DNA of 64,000 nucleotides from Agrobacterium tumefaciens (GTDB taxonomy: Bacteria > Pseudomonadota > Alphaproteobacteria > Rhizobiales > Rhizobiaceae), in assembly GCF_013318015.2 (NCBI RefSeq), contig NZ_CP115841.1, forward strand, positions 868,001 through 932,000. The letters run 5' to 3'. The translations under genes were made by a program, and so were the position numbers. Every line of letters begins with the position of its first letter. The stretch's first letter is position 1. Of this stretch, positions 1 to 8,094 are shown in pieces. The notes beneath the pieces are model-generated. The model searched no databases. It worked only from the letters and a program-made list of their open reading frames with translations, and was not told the DNA's origin.

Positions 1-485
1 AGCAGGTTTTGCTCATCCCCGAAAACGCCATCTGCGTGACCATCATCGAGATGCTGAACCTCGAAGGCGTGGTGCTGGAGCCAGCGGGTGCGCTGTCCAT
101 TGCCGCGCTGGAGAAGCTCGGCCGCGAGAAACTGGAAGGCAAGACGGTTATCGTCGTCGTCTCCGGCGGCAATTTCGATTTCGAGCGCCTGCCTGATGTC
201 AAGGAACGCGCCATGCGTTACACCGGCGTGAAGAAATACTTCATTCTGCGCCTGCCGCAGCGCCCCGGCGCGCTGCGCGATTTCCTCAATCTGCTTGGCC
301 CGGACGACGATATCGCCCGTTTCGAGTATCTGAAGAAATCGGCCCGCAATTTCGGTTCGATCCTGATCGGCATCGAAACCAACGCGCAGGAAAACTTCGC
401 AGGGCTTCTGGAGCGCTTCGAGGCTGCGGGCCTCGGCTATGAGGATATTACCGAAAACGAGATCCTGTCGAACCTGATCATCTGA
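1..485 (+). CDS. ilvA: Threonine dehydratase (threonine ammonia-lyase), 3' part only
   Basis: This is the C-terminal end of a gene cut by the left edge of the window; the frame is open from base 3 and ends with TGA at 483-485. About 160 residues remain. They cover the end of the PLP-fold catalytic domain (the segment with EPAGALSIAAL) and the following ACT-like regulatory region (RYTGVKKYFILRLPQRPGAL onward). Threonine dehydratase converts L-threonine to 2-oxobutanoate and ammonia, the first step of isoleucine synthesis, in the cytoplasm. The single ACT-like C-terminal segment fits the shorter IlvA form, and the lysine-bearing half lies outside the window. The TTG at 9 is an internal codon, not a start. 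Family assignment is confident; catalytic residues cannot be checked here. Confidence 0.88.
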   Translation, partial: QVLLIPENAICVTIIEMLNLEGVVLEPAGALSIAALEKLGREKLEGKTVIVVVSGGNFDFERLPDVKERAMRYTGVKKYFILRLPQRPGALRDFLNLLGPDDDIARFEYLKKSARNFGSILIGIETNAQENFAGLLERFEAAGLGYEDITENEILSNLII

Positions 486-560
486 TCGGGATAAGAGCGA
501 CGGGAAGGGCGGAGCATATCCGCCCTTCGAAATGCGAGACAGATTAAGGGAGTGAAAGCC

Positions 561-869
561 ATGGCATCGTTTTTTTCCAAAATCCTTTCGGCCTTCGGCT
601 CCGGCCAGTCCGCGGATGCGCCGCAGAAGGCAGCGCAGTCGGAACCGCATGTGCATGGAGACTATCTGATCTATGCGACGCCGCTGAAGGAAGGCGGCCA
701 GGTCCGTTTGGCGGGCCGCATCGAGAAAAAGGACGGCGAGGAAACGTTCGTGCATGAATTCGTGCGCGCCGATGTCTTCACCAGCATGGACGATGCGGTT
801 GAGTTCACCATCCGCAAGGCAAAGCTGATCATCGACCAGAACGGTGCATCGCTCTTCCCAGGAAAATGA
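561..869 (+). CDS. HlyU-family protein (PF10115 type), 102 aa
   Basis: The small cytoplasmic protein starts MASFFSKILSAF and has the compact beta-rich HlyU fold pattern (HGDYLIYATPLKEGGQVRLAG, then VHEFVRADVFTSMDDA). HlyU-family proteins are annotated as transcriptional activators in vibrios; in rhizobia the small stand-alone version has no proven role, so the function is inferred only from the family. The ATG at 561 is preferred over an in-frame GTG at 552 because a strong AAGGGAG (546-552) sits 8 bases before it. The gene lies 75 bases after ilvA and stands alone. A hairpin at 941-962 follows it. Confidence 0.72.
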   Translation: MASFFSKILSAFGSGQSADAPQKAAQSEPHVHGDYLIYATPLKEGGQVRLAGRIEKKDGEETFVHEFVRADVFTSMDDAVEFTIRKAKLIIDQNGASLFPGK

Positions 870-940
870 TGGCGGTTTCTTCTGCTGGACATTAAGATTC
901 CGTTGGTTGCTTCGGCCTATCGTCTTCAGAGGGCATGAAG

Positions 941-962
941 TCGCGCCGATGAACCGGCGCGA
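941..962. terminator. GC-rich hairpin between the HlyU gene and the diguanylate cyclase
   Basis: A perfect 8-bp stem (TCGCGCCG / CGGCGCGA) closes a 6-base loop. It has no following T-run, so it may be a weak terminator or a leader structure of the downstream gene, whose ATG is 18 bases beyond it. Confidence 0.35.
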
Positions 963-980
963 TGTGGATCGATAGGGCGT

Positions 981-2252
981 ATGCCGATGCAATGGGCAAA
1001 TTTGGCCCTCTTCGTGGCGGAAGCCATCGTCTATTTTTCGGTAATGACGGCATTCCTTCATTACCGGCATATTCTCGGCATCGGTGTTTTTCTCACCGCG
1101 CTGGGCGTCATGCATTTCCTGGAAACCTACCTGGCGGCGGTCTTTTACGTCGAGCTGCCATTTGGCGTGGTATCACCCGGCTCCTCGATCCTTTTTGCCG
1201 GCAAACTGATGATGATCCTCATGCTCTATATGCGCGAGGATGCGGCAGTCGTCCGCCAGCCGATCTACGGCCTGTTTCTCGGCAATATACTCACCATCAT
1301 CATGGTGCAGATCATCCGCTTCCATCCGACGGTGGCAATTGTCCCCGGACAGTCGGTAGATACCGGATTTCTGGATGAGATGGGCGTGCTGATGGTCTGG
1401 GGAACCAGCCTGCTTTATATCGACGCCATCGCCATCATCCTGTTTTACGAAAAGCTGGGACGCTATTTGCAGCGCCATATTGTCCTGCGCTTCGCAATCT
1501 GTGGCGTGGTGATTTTGAGCCTGGATCAGGCAGGCTTTTACGCGGCGTTGCGATATATGCTGAACGCGCCGGTCGATGTCTTTTACGATGGCTGGAAAGC
1601 GAAGATGGTGGCCGTTGCCATCTATGCTCTGCTCTTTGCCATTTATCTGAAGCTGACGGCGGCGAAAGGCCGCTTCCTGACGCGCCGCAGCGTTGCCGAT
1701 GTCTTCAACGACCTCACCTTCAGGGAACGCTACGAGGAGCTTCTGTCCCGGTCTGGCCGCGACATGCTGACCGGTGTGCCTGACCGCGCCCGCATGGAAC
1801 TCGATGCGCCGTCCGTCGTCGTGGAATGTCTGGAAAAGAAACGTCCCGTCAGCGTGCTGATCGTCGATATCGATCACTTCAAGACCGTCAACGACACCTT
1901 TGGGCACTTGCAGGGCGATGAGATGTTGCGGGAATTCGCCGCCGTTCTGAAACGCATCGTGCAACCGCACGGCCATCTCTACCGGTTCGGCGGCGAGGAG
2001 TTCGTGGCCCTGTTGCCGACGATGACCCATGAGGGGGCACTTGCCTTTTCAGCAGGTCTGCGGACGGCGATATTGAAGGATCTGCAACGGCCGGACGGTT
2101 CGCCGCTGACTGTCAGCATCGGCGTCGCCACGGCTTTCGAGGACGGGCAGCTTTTCCGCGCGCTGCTATCGGAAGCCGATGCGCGGCTCTATGCGGCAAA
2201 AAATAACGGCCGCGATCAGGTGCACGGCCGTTACGGAATGTGGGTCGGCTGA
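981..2252 (+). CDS. Membrane-bound diguanylate cyclase with a 7-TM N-terminal sensor region
   Basis: The 423-residue protein has about seven hydrophobic segments in residues 5-225, then a GGDEF domain (about 250-420) that makes cyclic-di-GMP from two GTP. Supporting motifs are DMLTGVPDRARM, VDIDHFKTVNDTFGH and the active-site loop GGEEF at 337-341, a catalytically competent variant. The inhibitory I-site is absent: the RxxD position upstream of GGEEF reads QPHG, so product inhibition through that site is not expected. The N-terminal region has no ligand motif I recognise; it resembles transporter-like sensor modules of the vitamin-uptake-like kind, which is a guess. Start is the ATG at 981 after AGGGCG; ATG 987 is an alternative. 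The gene is convergent with azoR. Confidence 0.88.
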   Translation: MPMQWANLALFVAEAIVYFSVMTAFLHYRHILGIGVFLTALGVMHFLETYLAAVFYVELPFGVVSPGSSILFAGKLMMILMLYMREDAAVVRQPIYGLFLGNILTIIMVQIIRFHPTVAIVPGQSVDTGFLDEMGVLMVWGTSLLYIDAIAIILFYEKLGRYLQRHIVLRFAICGVVILSLDQAGFYAALRYMLNAPVDVFYDGWKAKMVAVAIYALLFAIYLKLTAAKGRFLTRRSVADVFNDLTFRERYEELLSRSGRDMLTGVPDRARMELDAPSVVVECLEKKRPVSVLIVDIDHFKTVNDTFGHLQGDEMLREFAAVLKRIVQPHGHLYRFGGEEFVALLPTMTHEGALAFSAGLRTAILKDLQRPDGSPLTVSIGVATAFEDGQLFRALLSEADARLYAAKNNGRDQVHGRYGMWVG

Positions 2253-2275
2253 TACCGGCAATCGAGCCGGCATCA
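2250..2275. terminator. Imperfect hairpin between convergent genes
   Basis: TGATACCGGC and GCCGGCATCA pair over 10 positions with one A-C mismatch around a 6-base loop. It sits exactly between the stop of the diguanylate cyclase and the stop of azoR. There is no T-run, so termination is inferred from position. Confidence 0.35.
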
Positions 2276-2294
2276 CCACGTGTCAAATGGCGCC

Positions 2295-2912
2295 TCAGGC
2301 GGCCTGCGCGAGTTCGGCAACCTTTGCTTCGGCTGCCGCAACGGCCTTTTCAACGGCTTCCGGTCCAAATGCCAGACCTTCGACATAGATCACTTCAACA
2401 TCCGTCATGCCCATGAAGCCAAGAACGGTCTTGAGGTAGGGAACGGCGTGGTTCATCGACACAGCCGGGCCTTCGGAATAAACGCCGGCGGCGGCCAGCA
2501 CGATGTAGACCTTCTTGCCGGTGGCAAGACCAACCGGGCCGGTTTCGGTGTACTTGAAGGTCTGACCAGCGCGGGCGACGTTGTCGATCCACGACTTCAG
2601 GCCGGAATAGATATTGAAGTTGATGAGGCCGGTGCCGATGACGACAGTGTCGGCGGCCATAAGCTCTGCAACCAGCTTGTCGGAATAATCGGCTGCAACC
2701 GCTTCTTCAGCCGTGCGCTGGTCTGGAGCCTTGCGGATCGCAGCGGTCTTGACGGTGTCGAGATGCGGAATGGGGTCGGCAGCAAGATCGCGGTGGACAA
2801 GGGTGTTGGAAGCCGACTTGGCCTTCAGCTTGTTTGCGAGTTCGCCGGAAAACTTGTTGGAAACCGATTCGTCGCCACGCGGGCTGGAGGTGATGAGCAG
2901 AATGTTGGACAT
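2295..2912 (-). CDS. azoR: FMN-dependent NADH-azoreductase, 205 aa
   Basis: AzoR is a cytoplasmic flavodoxin-fold quinone/azo reductase that uses FMN and NADH for two-electron reduction. The N-terminus reads MSNILLITSSPRGDESVS, the phosphate-binding start of the family, and residues around 90-105 (GTGLINFNIYSGLKSWIDNV) form the FMN and dimer loop. Length equals the usual 200-210 residues. The open frame runs further upstream, but the ATG at 2912 is chosen because it starts the conserved motif and has AAGGAAAG in front. It is transcribed away from a LysR regulator 149 bases off. That arrangement usually means the regulator controls the reductase, often in response to quinones or electrophiles. 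Confidence 0.92.
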   Translation of the reverse strand: MSNILLITSSPRGDESVSNKFSGELANKLKAKSASNTLVHRDLAADPIPHLDTVKTAAIRKAPDQRTAEEAVAADYSDKLVAELMAADTVVIGTGLINFNIYSGLKSWIDNVARAGQTFKYTETGPVGLATGKKVYIVLAAAGVYSEGPAVSMNHAVPYLKTVLGFMGMTDVEVIYVEGLAFGPEAVEKAVAAAEAKVAELAQAA

Positions 2913-3061
2913 GGTCTTTCCTTGCATAAGCGATGAATTGACGGGCGCCTTGGGAGGGCGGGAGAGCACGATGCCCTTCCTTTGCCCCCTATATGACCAA
3001 TTGATGCCATCAAGAAAACTGTGATAATGTGGAAGCGACCTATCGATGAAATGGATGGAAC
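2913..3061. promoter_or_regulatory. Divergent azoR / lysR promoter region
   Basis: The 149-base spacer between divergent genes should hold both promoters and the LysR operator. The 11-mer TGACCAATTGA lies at 2994-3004 and recurs exactly at 4046-4056 just after the lysR stop. No clear T-N11-A palindrome could be fixed by eye. Confidence 0.4.
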
Positions 3062-4030
3062 ATGGACGCGAACCCGACGCTCGACCAATTGCAGGTGTTT
3101 TTGACGGTTGCCGAAACCGGAAGTTTCTCTGCCGCGTCACGGGCGCTCAATCGCGCCCAGTCTGTTGTCAGCTACACCATCGCCAATCTCGAGGCGCAGC
3201 TTGAAGTCAGCCTGTTCGAGCGCAATGGCGTACGCCAGCCTCGATTGACGGACGAGGGTCGCGCCATGCTGGAAGATGCAAGGCGCATCGTGGCCGGTCT
3301 GCAGGAAATGCGTGCGCGTGCCAAGGGTTTGAAGCAGGGACTGGAGGCCGAGCTTTCTGTCGCCATCAGCACCATGGTGCCGGCGGAAGCTGTCGTTGCG
3401 GTGCTTCGCGATTTTCGCAAGGAATTCCCCACCGTTACCCTCAGCCTCAATGTGGGGGAGTTGGGCATGGTTATGGATATGGTGCTCTCCCGCAAGGCTG
3501 GCATTGGCATCGGCGGGGCGCTGTTGCGCCAGGATGACGAACTCGTCGTCGAAAAGGTCGGCCATTCCTTCATGCTGCCGGTCGTCGCCGCCGATCATCC
3601 ACTGGCACAGATTGAGAGGCCGCTGGTTCTGGGCGATGTCCGCGAGGAGGTCCAGCTCGTCGTCACCGATGCGTCGGGGCTGACCAAGGGGCGCGATTTC
3701 AACGTGCTGTCCTACAAGACATGGCGGGTCAGCGACATTGCCACGAAATACCAGCTCATCAAGGGCGGTCTCGGCTGGGGCGGTCTGCCCGCATCGATCG
3801 TGCGCAACGACCTGACCAATGGCAGCCTGAAGGCACTTGATCTCGAAGCTTATGAGCAGGGCGAATATCCAATCTTTGCGCTGCGCCGGGTGGATTCACC
3901 CGCCGGTCCTGCTGGCCAGTGGCTTGCCACGGCCTTTCAGCAGCGTCTGTCGGCATGCCCTAACCAGAAGGATTTCAACAGGATAATTGCCGGAGGCAAA
4001 CAGCGGACTATTTCTGTCGCCGCCGAGTGA
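3062..4030 (+). CDS. LysR-family transcriptional regulator, 322 aa
   Basis: The N-terminal winged helix-turn-helix covers residues 6-65 (LDQLQVFLTVAETGSFSAAS, then ALNRAQSVVSYTIANLE). The periplasmic-binding-like effector domain occupies roughly 95-300. It is transcribed divergently from azoR and is likely its regulator. Effector unknown; LysR proteins beside azoR, mdaB or NAD(P)H dehydrogenase genes often sense quinone-like compounds. Start at ATG 3062 gives the usual N-terminus, although the ribosome site (GGATGG) is weak. The C-terminal tail after residue 300 has no conserved match that I recognise. Confidence 0.88.
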   Translation: MDANPTLDQLQVFLTVAETGSFSAASRALNRAQSVVSYTIANLEAQLEVSLFERNGVRQPRLTDEGRAMLEDARRIVAGLQEMRARAKGLKQGLEAELSVAISTMVPAEAVVAVLRDFRKEFPTVTLSLNVGELGMVMDMVLSRKAGIGIGGALLRQDDELVVEKVGHSFMLPVVAADHPLAQIERPLVLGDVREEVQLVVTDASGLTKGRDFNVLSYKTWRVSDIATKYQLIKGGLGWGGLPASIVRNDLTNGSLKALDLEAYEQGEYPIFALRRVDSPAGPAGQWLATAFQQRLSACPNQKDFNRIIAGGKQRTISVAAE

Positions 4031-4230
4031 CATGGGTTGACTGAGTGACCAATTGACGAAGGTGAATGGCCTGCCTTATACAGGAAACACGGTCAGCAGT
4101 TCACCGAGGCATCGCCGTCCCGCAAGGGAAGCTAAACCTGCATTTTGAAAGATTGACAGCACTTATCCCGTGCCTAGTCGGAAGCCGGCGATCAGCGACA
4201 CCTCTTCGGAATGGCACTTGAGGGTAAGTC

Positions 4231-4782
4231 ATGCCACGTTCGATCTTTTCCATCGATATCGCCGACCTCTCCACCTTTGCCAAATCGCTACGCGAACAAA
4301 TCGGCAGGCTGGACCGCCAGCCAAGCCATGTGGAGATGCTCAATCTTCTGAGCCGGGCTGCCGGGTTTCGCAACTTTCAGCATCTGCGCGCCGCGCGCAC
4401 GCCACCCGTAGCAAGTGGCTTGCCGCCACCGCAGACACGACCGGAGACAATGCCTGCCAATGAGGGCAGGGTGCTGAAGACCGCGCGGACTGTCGATGCT
4501 GCCGGTAGATTGGTGCAATGGCCGGCCCGCCGCTCCCAGCAGGAACTGTGCCTCTGGTATCTGTGGGCAAGAATACCAGCCGGTCGCAGTTTCTCAGAGC
4601 GCGAATTCAGCAGCTTTCTCGATGGTCTGCACCTGTTTGGAGATGCCGCGATGCTGCGGCGTGACATGGCGGGTCTCCGGCTCATCCGCCGTAACCGCGA
4701 TGGCAGCGACTATCAACGCATCGAGCAGAAGCCACCGCCGGAACTGCCACTGTTGTTGCGTATCGTCAGTGACCGCAATTGA
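4231..4782 (+). CDS. DUF2087-type protein, 183 aa
   Basis: Two parts are visible. Residues 1-55 (LREQIGRLDRQPSHVEMLNL and following) form a short helical module found at the front of some rhizobial proteins. Residues 80-175 match DUF2087, a small winged-helix-like domain, with FSEREFSSFLDGLHLFGDAA and the basic motif LRLIRRNRDGSDYQRI. Many DUF2087 proteins sit behind ArsR- or GCN5-type domains, so a nucleic-acid-linked role is plausible but unproven. Start at 4231 has GAGGGTAAG in front. It stands alone and is closed by the hairpin at 4789-4819. Confidence 0.68.
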   Translation: MPRSIFSIDIADLSTFAKSLREQIGRLDRQPSHVEMLNLLSRAAGFRNFQHLRAARTPPVASGLPPPQTRPETMPANEGRVLKTARTVDAAGRLVQWPARRSQQELCLWYLWARIPAGRSFSEREFSSFLDGLHLFGDAAMLRRDMAGLRLIRRNRDGSDYQRIEQKPPPELPLLLRIVSDRN

Positions 4783-4788
4783 GTAAAT

Positions 4789-4819
4789 GCCCTCCCGGCC
4801 GATGAAACGCCGGGAGGGC
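4789..4819. terminator. Bidirectional terminator hairpin between convergent genes
   Basis: A perfect 11-bp stem (GCCCTCCCGGC / GCCGGGAGGGC) closes a 9-base loop between the DUF2087 gene and the cyclic nucleotidase gene. No long T-run follows on either strand. Confidence 0.6.
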
Positions 4820-4827
4820 TGCAAGCT

Positions 4828-6816
4828 CTAGAGAACGAGGCGGAACTTTGCGAAACCTTCGGCGCCGTCGCCGGCATCCTCGATTTTTGCGCCCTTGATG
4901 TCAGCCGCGTAATTACGACCCTTCGGACCAGTCTCGAAGATGGCGGTCGTATTGGCAACTGGGGCGAAGGACCAGTTGGCATCCGCCGACGGGTTAATGG
5001 TGCCCTGATCGATGATATAGCGCACGATCACGTCGCGGTTGGTGTCGGGCGCCACGAAGATCACCTTGTCGGCGGCGATATCGGGGAATTTTCCGCCGCC
5101 GCTTGCACGGTAATTGTTGGTCGCCACCACGAATTTCTGCTCGGGGTCGATCGGCTTGCCATCGAATTGCAGATTGACGATGCGGTTGCTGTCGGGATTG
5201 ACGGCCTTGCCGTCCTTGTCGAACTTTGCCGGTTTGGAAATGTCGATCTGGTAGGTGACACCGTCGATGACGTCGAAATTATAGGACGGAAAATCCGCGT
5301 TTAGGAGCGGCGCATCCTTTGCGCCGGCCTCGACCGTGTTGAACATGCCGGCGGACATTTCCAGCCAGTTCTTCACCTGCGCACCGTTGATCAGCACCGC
5401 CTGCACCGTGTTGGGGTAGAGGTAGAGATCGGCGACGTTCTTGATGGCGATGTCACCGGCAGGGACATCGGTGTAATAATCCGCACCACCGCGACCGCCA
5501 GACTTGAAGGGCGCTGCTGCCGAAAGCACGGGCAGATCCTTATATTGCCCTTCCTTCAGCATGTCCTTGATGTACCACGTCTGGGCATTGGAGACGATCT
5601 GCACGGACGGGTCGTCGGCCACCAGCGCGAAGTAGGAATAGAGTGGCGCCGACGTCTTGCCGACCGGGCGACGCACATAGGCGAGCGCCGCTTCGTGATC
5701 TGCCTTGGCGGCGGATATGACCTCCGGTTTGTCCGTGACATCTGCAACGACCTTGCGATTGTCGTCGCGGTGGTAGATCGGCCGGGCCTCCGAGGTGAAA
5801 TCGACGATCTTCCAGCTTTTGCCGTCCTTTTCGAGCAGAAGGTCAATGAGGCCCATATGCGAGCCCCAGAAACCGGCCATCACGGCCGGCTTGCCCATCA
5901 GCGTACCCTTGACCGCATCCGCACCCTCGATGCCGTCCCATGTCTTCGGACCGGGGAAGACCAGATGCTGGTGACCGGTGAAGATGGCGTCAATGCCTTC
6001 CACGCCCGCCAGATAAAGCGAGGCGTTTTCCATGCGATCGGTCTGGCCCTTGCCATCGATGCCGGAATGGGAAAGCGCGATGACGATATCGGCACCTTCT
6101 TCCTTCATGACCGGAACCCAGGCTTTAGCCGCCTCGACGATATCGCGCGTCTGGGCCTTGCCCTCCAGATTCTTGGAATCCCACATCATGATCTGCGGCG
6201 GCACGAAACCGATGATGCCGACCTTGACCGGGCTGGTTACGCCTGCACCATCGCGGATCTGTTTCTCGAGGATGACGTAAGGCTTGAAGAACAGCTCATC
6301 CTGCTTGGGATCGGAAGCCAGCTGACCCTTGGTGAGGTTGGCGCAGACATAAGGGAAACCGGCGCCCGCCAGCGTATTGGACATATAGTCGAGGCCGTAA
6401 TTGAATTCGTGGTTGCCAAGCGTGCCACAATCATAGCCAAGGACATTCATGGCGTTGATGACGGGATGCTTGTCGCCGGCCTTCATGCCGCGCTCATAGG
6501 CGATGTAGTCGCCGAGCGGATTGCCCTGCAGGAAGTCGCCATTGTCCACCAGCATCGAGTTTCCGGCCTCGGCACGGATGGCGCCGATGATCGAAGCGGT
6601 GCGCGCCAGACCCATCGTGTCGTTCGGTTTGTCGGCGTAATAATCATAGGGAAAGACGTGAACGTGGATGTCAGTCGTTTCCATGATGCGCAGATGCGCC
6701 TGGTTGGCTGCGGCGCGTGCGGCGAAGGGATGCAACAGCACCAGAGCCGAAGAGGCGGCGATGCCACCCAGAAGCGAACGGCGAGTGATGGGGTGGAGAG
6801 CGAGAAGCGACGACAT
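4828..6816 (-). CDS. cpdB: Periplasmic 2',3'-cyclic-nucleotide 2'-phosphodiesterase / 3'-nucleotidase
   Basis: The 662-residue exported enzyme hydrolyses 2',3'-cyclic nucleotides and 3'-nucleotides so that phosphate and nucleosides can be scavenged. The N-terminus carries a twin-arginine signal (ITRRSLLGGIAA, then a hydrophobic run and ARAA), suggesting export folded by Tat. The metallophosphatase domain (about 40-340) shows METTDIHVHVFPYDYY, VDNGDFLQGNPLG, LGNHEFNYG, ALSHSGIDG and TGHQHLVFPG. The C-terminal 5'-nucleotidase domain (about 370-620) has the substrate stack region. Length fits CpdB (about 650). It is a single gene, and phosphate control is possible but no convincing pho box was found. 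Confidence 0.93.
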   Translation of the reverse strand: MSSLLALHPITRRSLLGGIAASSALVLLHPFAARAAANQAHLRIMETTDIHVHVFPYDYYADKPNDTMGLARTASIIGAIRAEAGNSMLVDNGDFLQGNPLGDYIAYERGMKAGDKHPVINAMNVLGYDCGTLGNHEFNYGLDYMSNTLAGAGFPYVCANLTKGQLASDPKQDELFFKPYVILEKQIRDGAGVTSPVKVGIIGFVPPQIMMWDSKNLEGKAQTRDIVEAAKAWVPVMKEEGADIVIALSHSGIDGKGQTDRMENASLYLAGVEGIDAIFTGHQHLVFPGPKTWDGIEGADAVKGTLMGKPAVMAGFWGSHMGLIDLLLEKDGKSWKIVDFTSEARPIYHRDDNRKVVADVTDKPEVISAAKADHEAALAYVRRPVGKTSAPLYSYFALVADDPSVQIVSNAQTWYIKDMLKEGQYKDLPVLSAAAPFKSGGRGGADYYTDVPAGDIAIKNVADLYLYPNTVQAVLINGAQVKNWLEMSAGMFNTVEAGAKDAPLLNADFPSYNFDVIDGVTYQIDISKPAKFDKDGKAVNPDSNRIVNLQFDGKPIDPEQKFVVATNNYRASGGGKFPDIAADKVIFVAPDTNRDVIVRYIIDQGTINPSADANWSFAPVANTTAIFETGPKGRNYAADIKGAKIEDAGDGAEGFAKFRLVL

Positions 6817-6980
6817 GGGAACTCCTTCGTATGAAGCTTGCTCTGTCAGGAAAACGACAAGGTAGAAGCAATCCCCGAGGAGTCCATCATCAAAATGACA
6901 AGCCCGTGACGGACGGGCCAGTTTTCAACCGTTTGATAAATTTTTTGCCACAAGGTGGCCGCGCGCGCATGGCCCGCTTC

Positions 6981-7012
6981 GGGAATGCGCTATGTCCGAT
7001 CTGCGCATTCCC
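6981..7012 (-). terminator. Stem-loop downstream of the PilZ gene
   Basis: A perfect 10-bp inverted repeat (GGGAATGCGC / GCGCATTCCC) closes a 12-base loop 19 bases after the PilZ stop on the minus strand. No T-run follows. The remaining bases to the cpdB start (6817-6980) hold its leader and promoter, with a short GCCCGT / ACGGGC hairpin at 6902-6918. Confidence 0.45.
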
Positions 7013-7030
7013 CTTGTCGGAAACGTCTGC

Positions 7031-7405
7031 TTAGCGGGCGAGAGTCGGTTTTACTTCTTCGTGGAAGAAGCGGAAATAAGACGATAGTTGTGCCAGCGTG
7101 TTGGTGGAAAGTTTGAGTTGCAGGCCGAGCCGGTTCATGTGCTGCCATTGCACGACACCCTCGATGAAACCCAGATCTTCACTCTGCACCTTCACCCGGC
7201 TTCCCTTGGCGGCAGCGAAAGGTCCGTCCAGTTCGAGCGCCATGCCGGTGGCGGACAGGTCCACCACGCGGCCTCGGGTCGACTGGCTGAAATAGTGCAC
7301 GGTCGCGTAGATCCGGGTCTTGCTACGGGTCGCAGTGCGGGTCGCCATATTGAGGTTGTTTGTCATTTCGCTACTCAAATCAATTGTTTCCGATGCTTGC
7401 ATCAT
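7031..7405 (-). CDS. PilZ-domain protein, likely c-di-GMP receptor
   Basis: A small single-domain protein of about 110-124 residues. The PilZ signature is present: an arginine-rich entry (RTATRSKTRIYA) and, about 20 residues later, DLSATGMALEL, matching the D/NxSxxG ligand loop. PilZ domains bind cyclic-di-GMP and pass the signal to motility, cellulose or adhesin machinery. The start is uncertain: ATG 7405 (MMQASET) and ATG 7366 (MTNNLNM) are both possible and neither has a good ribosome site; the frame is open up to 7495. It is a single gene beside, but not overlapping, the DUF1203 gene. Its partner is unknown. Confidence 0.8.
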   Translation of the reverse strand: MMQASETIDLSSEMTNNLNMATRTATRSKTRIYATVHYFSQSTRGRVVDLSATGMALELDGPFAAAKGSRVKVQSEDLGFIEGVVQWQHMNRLGLQLKLSTNTLAQLSSYFRFFHEEVKPTLAR

Positions 7406-7464
7406 GACGTAGAAAGTTTGAGAGCCGTTTAGCCGTTTGCTTAAAATTGCAAGTAATCGCGCGA

Positions 7465-7932
7465 TTATGCTGTGTCGATACGGCACTGGTAGCAATTGTT
7501 GCGGGCGGAGCGCACATGCACATAAGCGACGTCTGCCCGCTCCAGAATATGCGCTGCGCGTGAAAGGATTTCGTCCGTCGCCGTCACCGCGCCGGTGCCG
7601 TAGACGATGCGGTCGTCAGTGCCATAGCCGCGAACGATATAATCGGGGCTGTTAAGCATCGGGGGAAGGGCATCCGTCTGCGGATAGTGCTCACAGGCCT
7701 CAGCGTGAAGAAAGACTGGCCCCGTTTCCGCATAGGGCTGGAGCGAAGGGAAGGGCCGGTAGGCGAGGATCAGCATTCCTTCGCCTTCATTAATCTGGGA
7801 AAGGCAATGGCGGCACGGCATGCCGCCTGGAGAAACGGCCTTTTCCGGCGGGTTGCCATAGGCGTCGGCGGCTCCCGCCCGGAAAGCTTCAGCTTCCTTA
7901 GCCGGCATTGCTGTAAAGACGAGATCGGTCAT
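7465..7932 (-). CDS. DUF1203-family protein, 155 aa
   Basis: A cytoplasmic protein of unknown function. It contains a zinc-finger-like CRHCL segment near residue 41, a conserved central block (ILAYRPFPSLQPYAETGPVF, then LHAEACEHY) and a C-terminal YVHVRSARNNCYQCRI. These fit DUF1203, a family common in Proteobacteria with no assigned reaction. The start at 7932 is chosen for AAGGACC in front; the reading frame upstream of it is non-coding. It is transcribed divergently from the DUF4344 gene. Confidence 0.78.
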   Translation of the reverse strand: MTDLVFTAMPAKEAEAFRAGAADAYGNPPEKAVSPGGMPCRHCLSQINEGEGMLILAYRPFPSLQPYAETGPVFLHAEACEHYPQTDALPPMLNSPDYIVRGYGTDDRIVYGTGAVTATDEILSRAAHILERADVAYVHVRSARNNCYQCRIDTA

Positions 7933-8094
7933 GGCGAGGTCCTTCTGTTGGGATCGGCGTTGCTTCTTTGCAGCTATGATCTCGAAACAGACCTCTATCC
8001 ACCCGATTCTTGACGGGTGATGCAACCAGCCCATTGCGTGACTCGTTAGCATCGGGAATCAGTGGCGCTCCTCGATCCCGGAAGGTCTGATTTT

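Noticed and set aside
5545..6834. 429-codon plus-strand frame antisense to the cyclic nucleotidase gene
   Set aside because: cpdB on the other strand has full domain motifs and a Tat signal; the antisense product has no recognisable features.
6817..6980. Pho box upstream of the cyclic nucleotidase gene
   Set aside because: One CTGTCA-like half-site occurs near 6845, but no second half at the required 11-base spacing.
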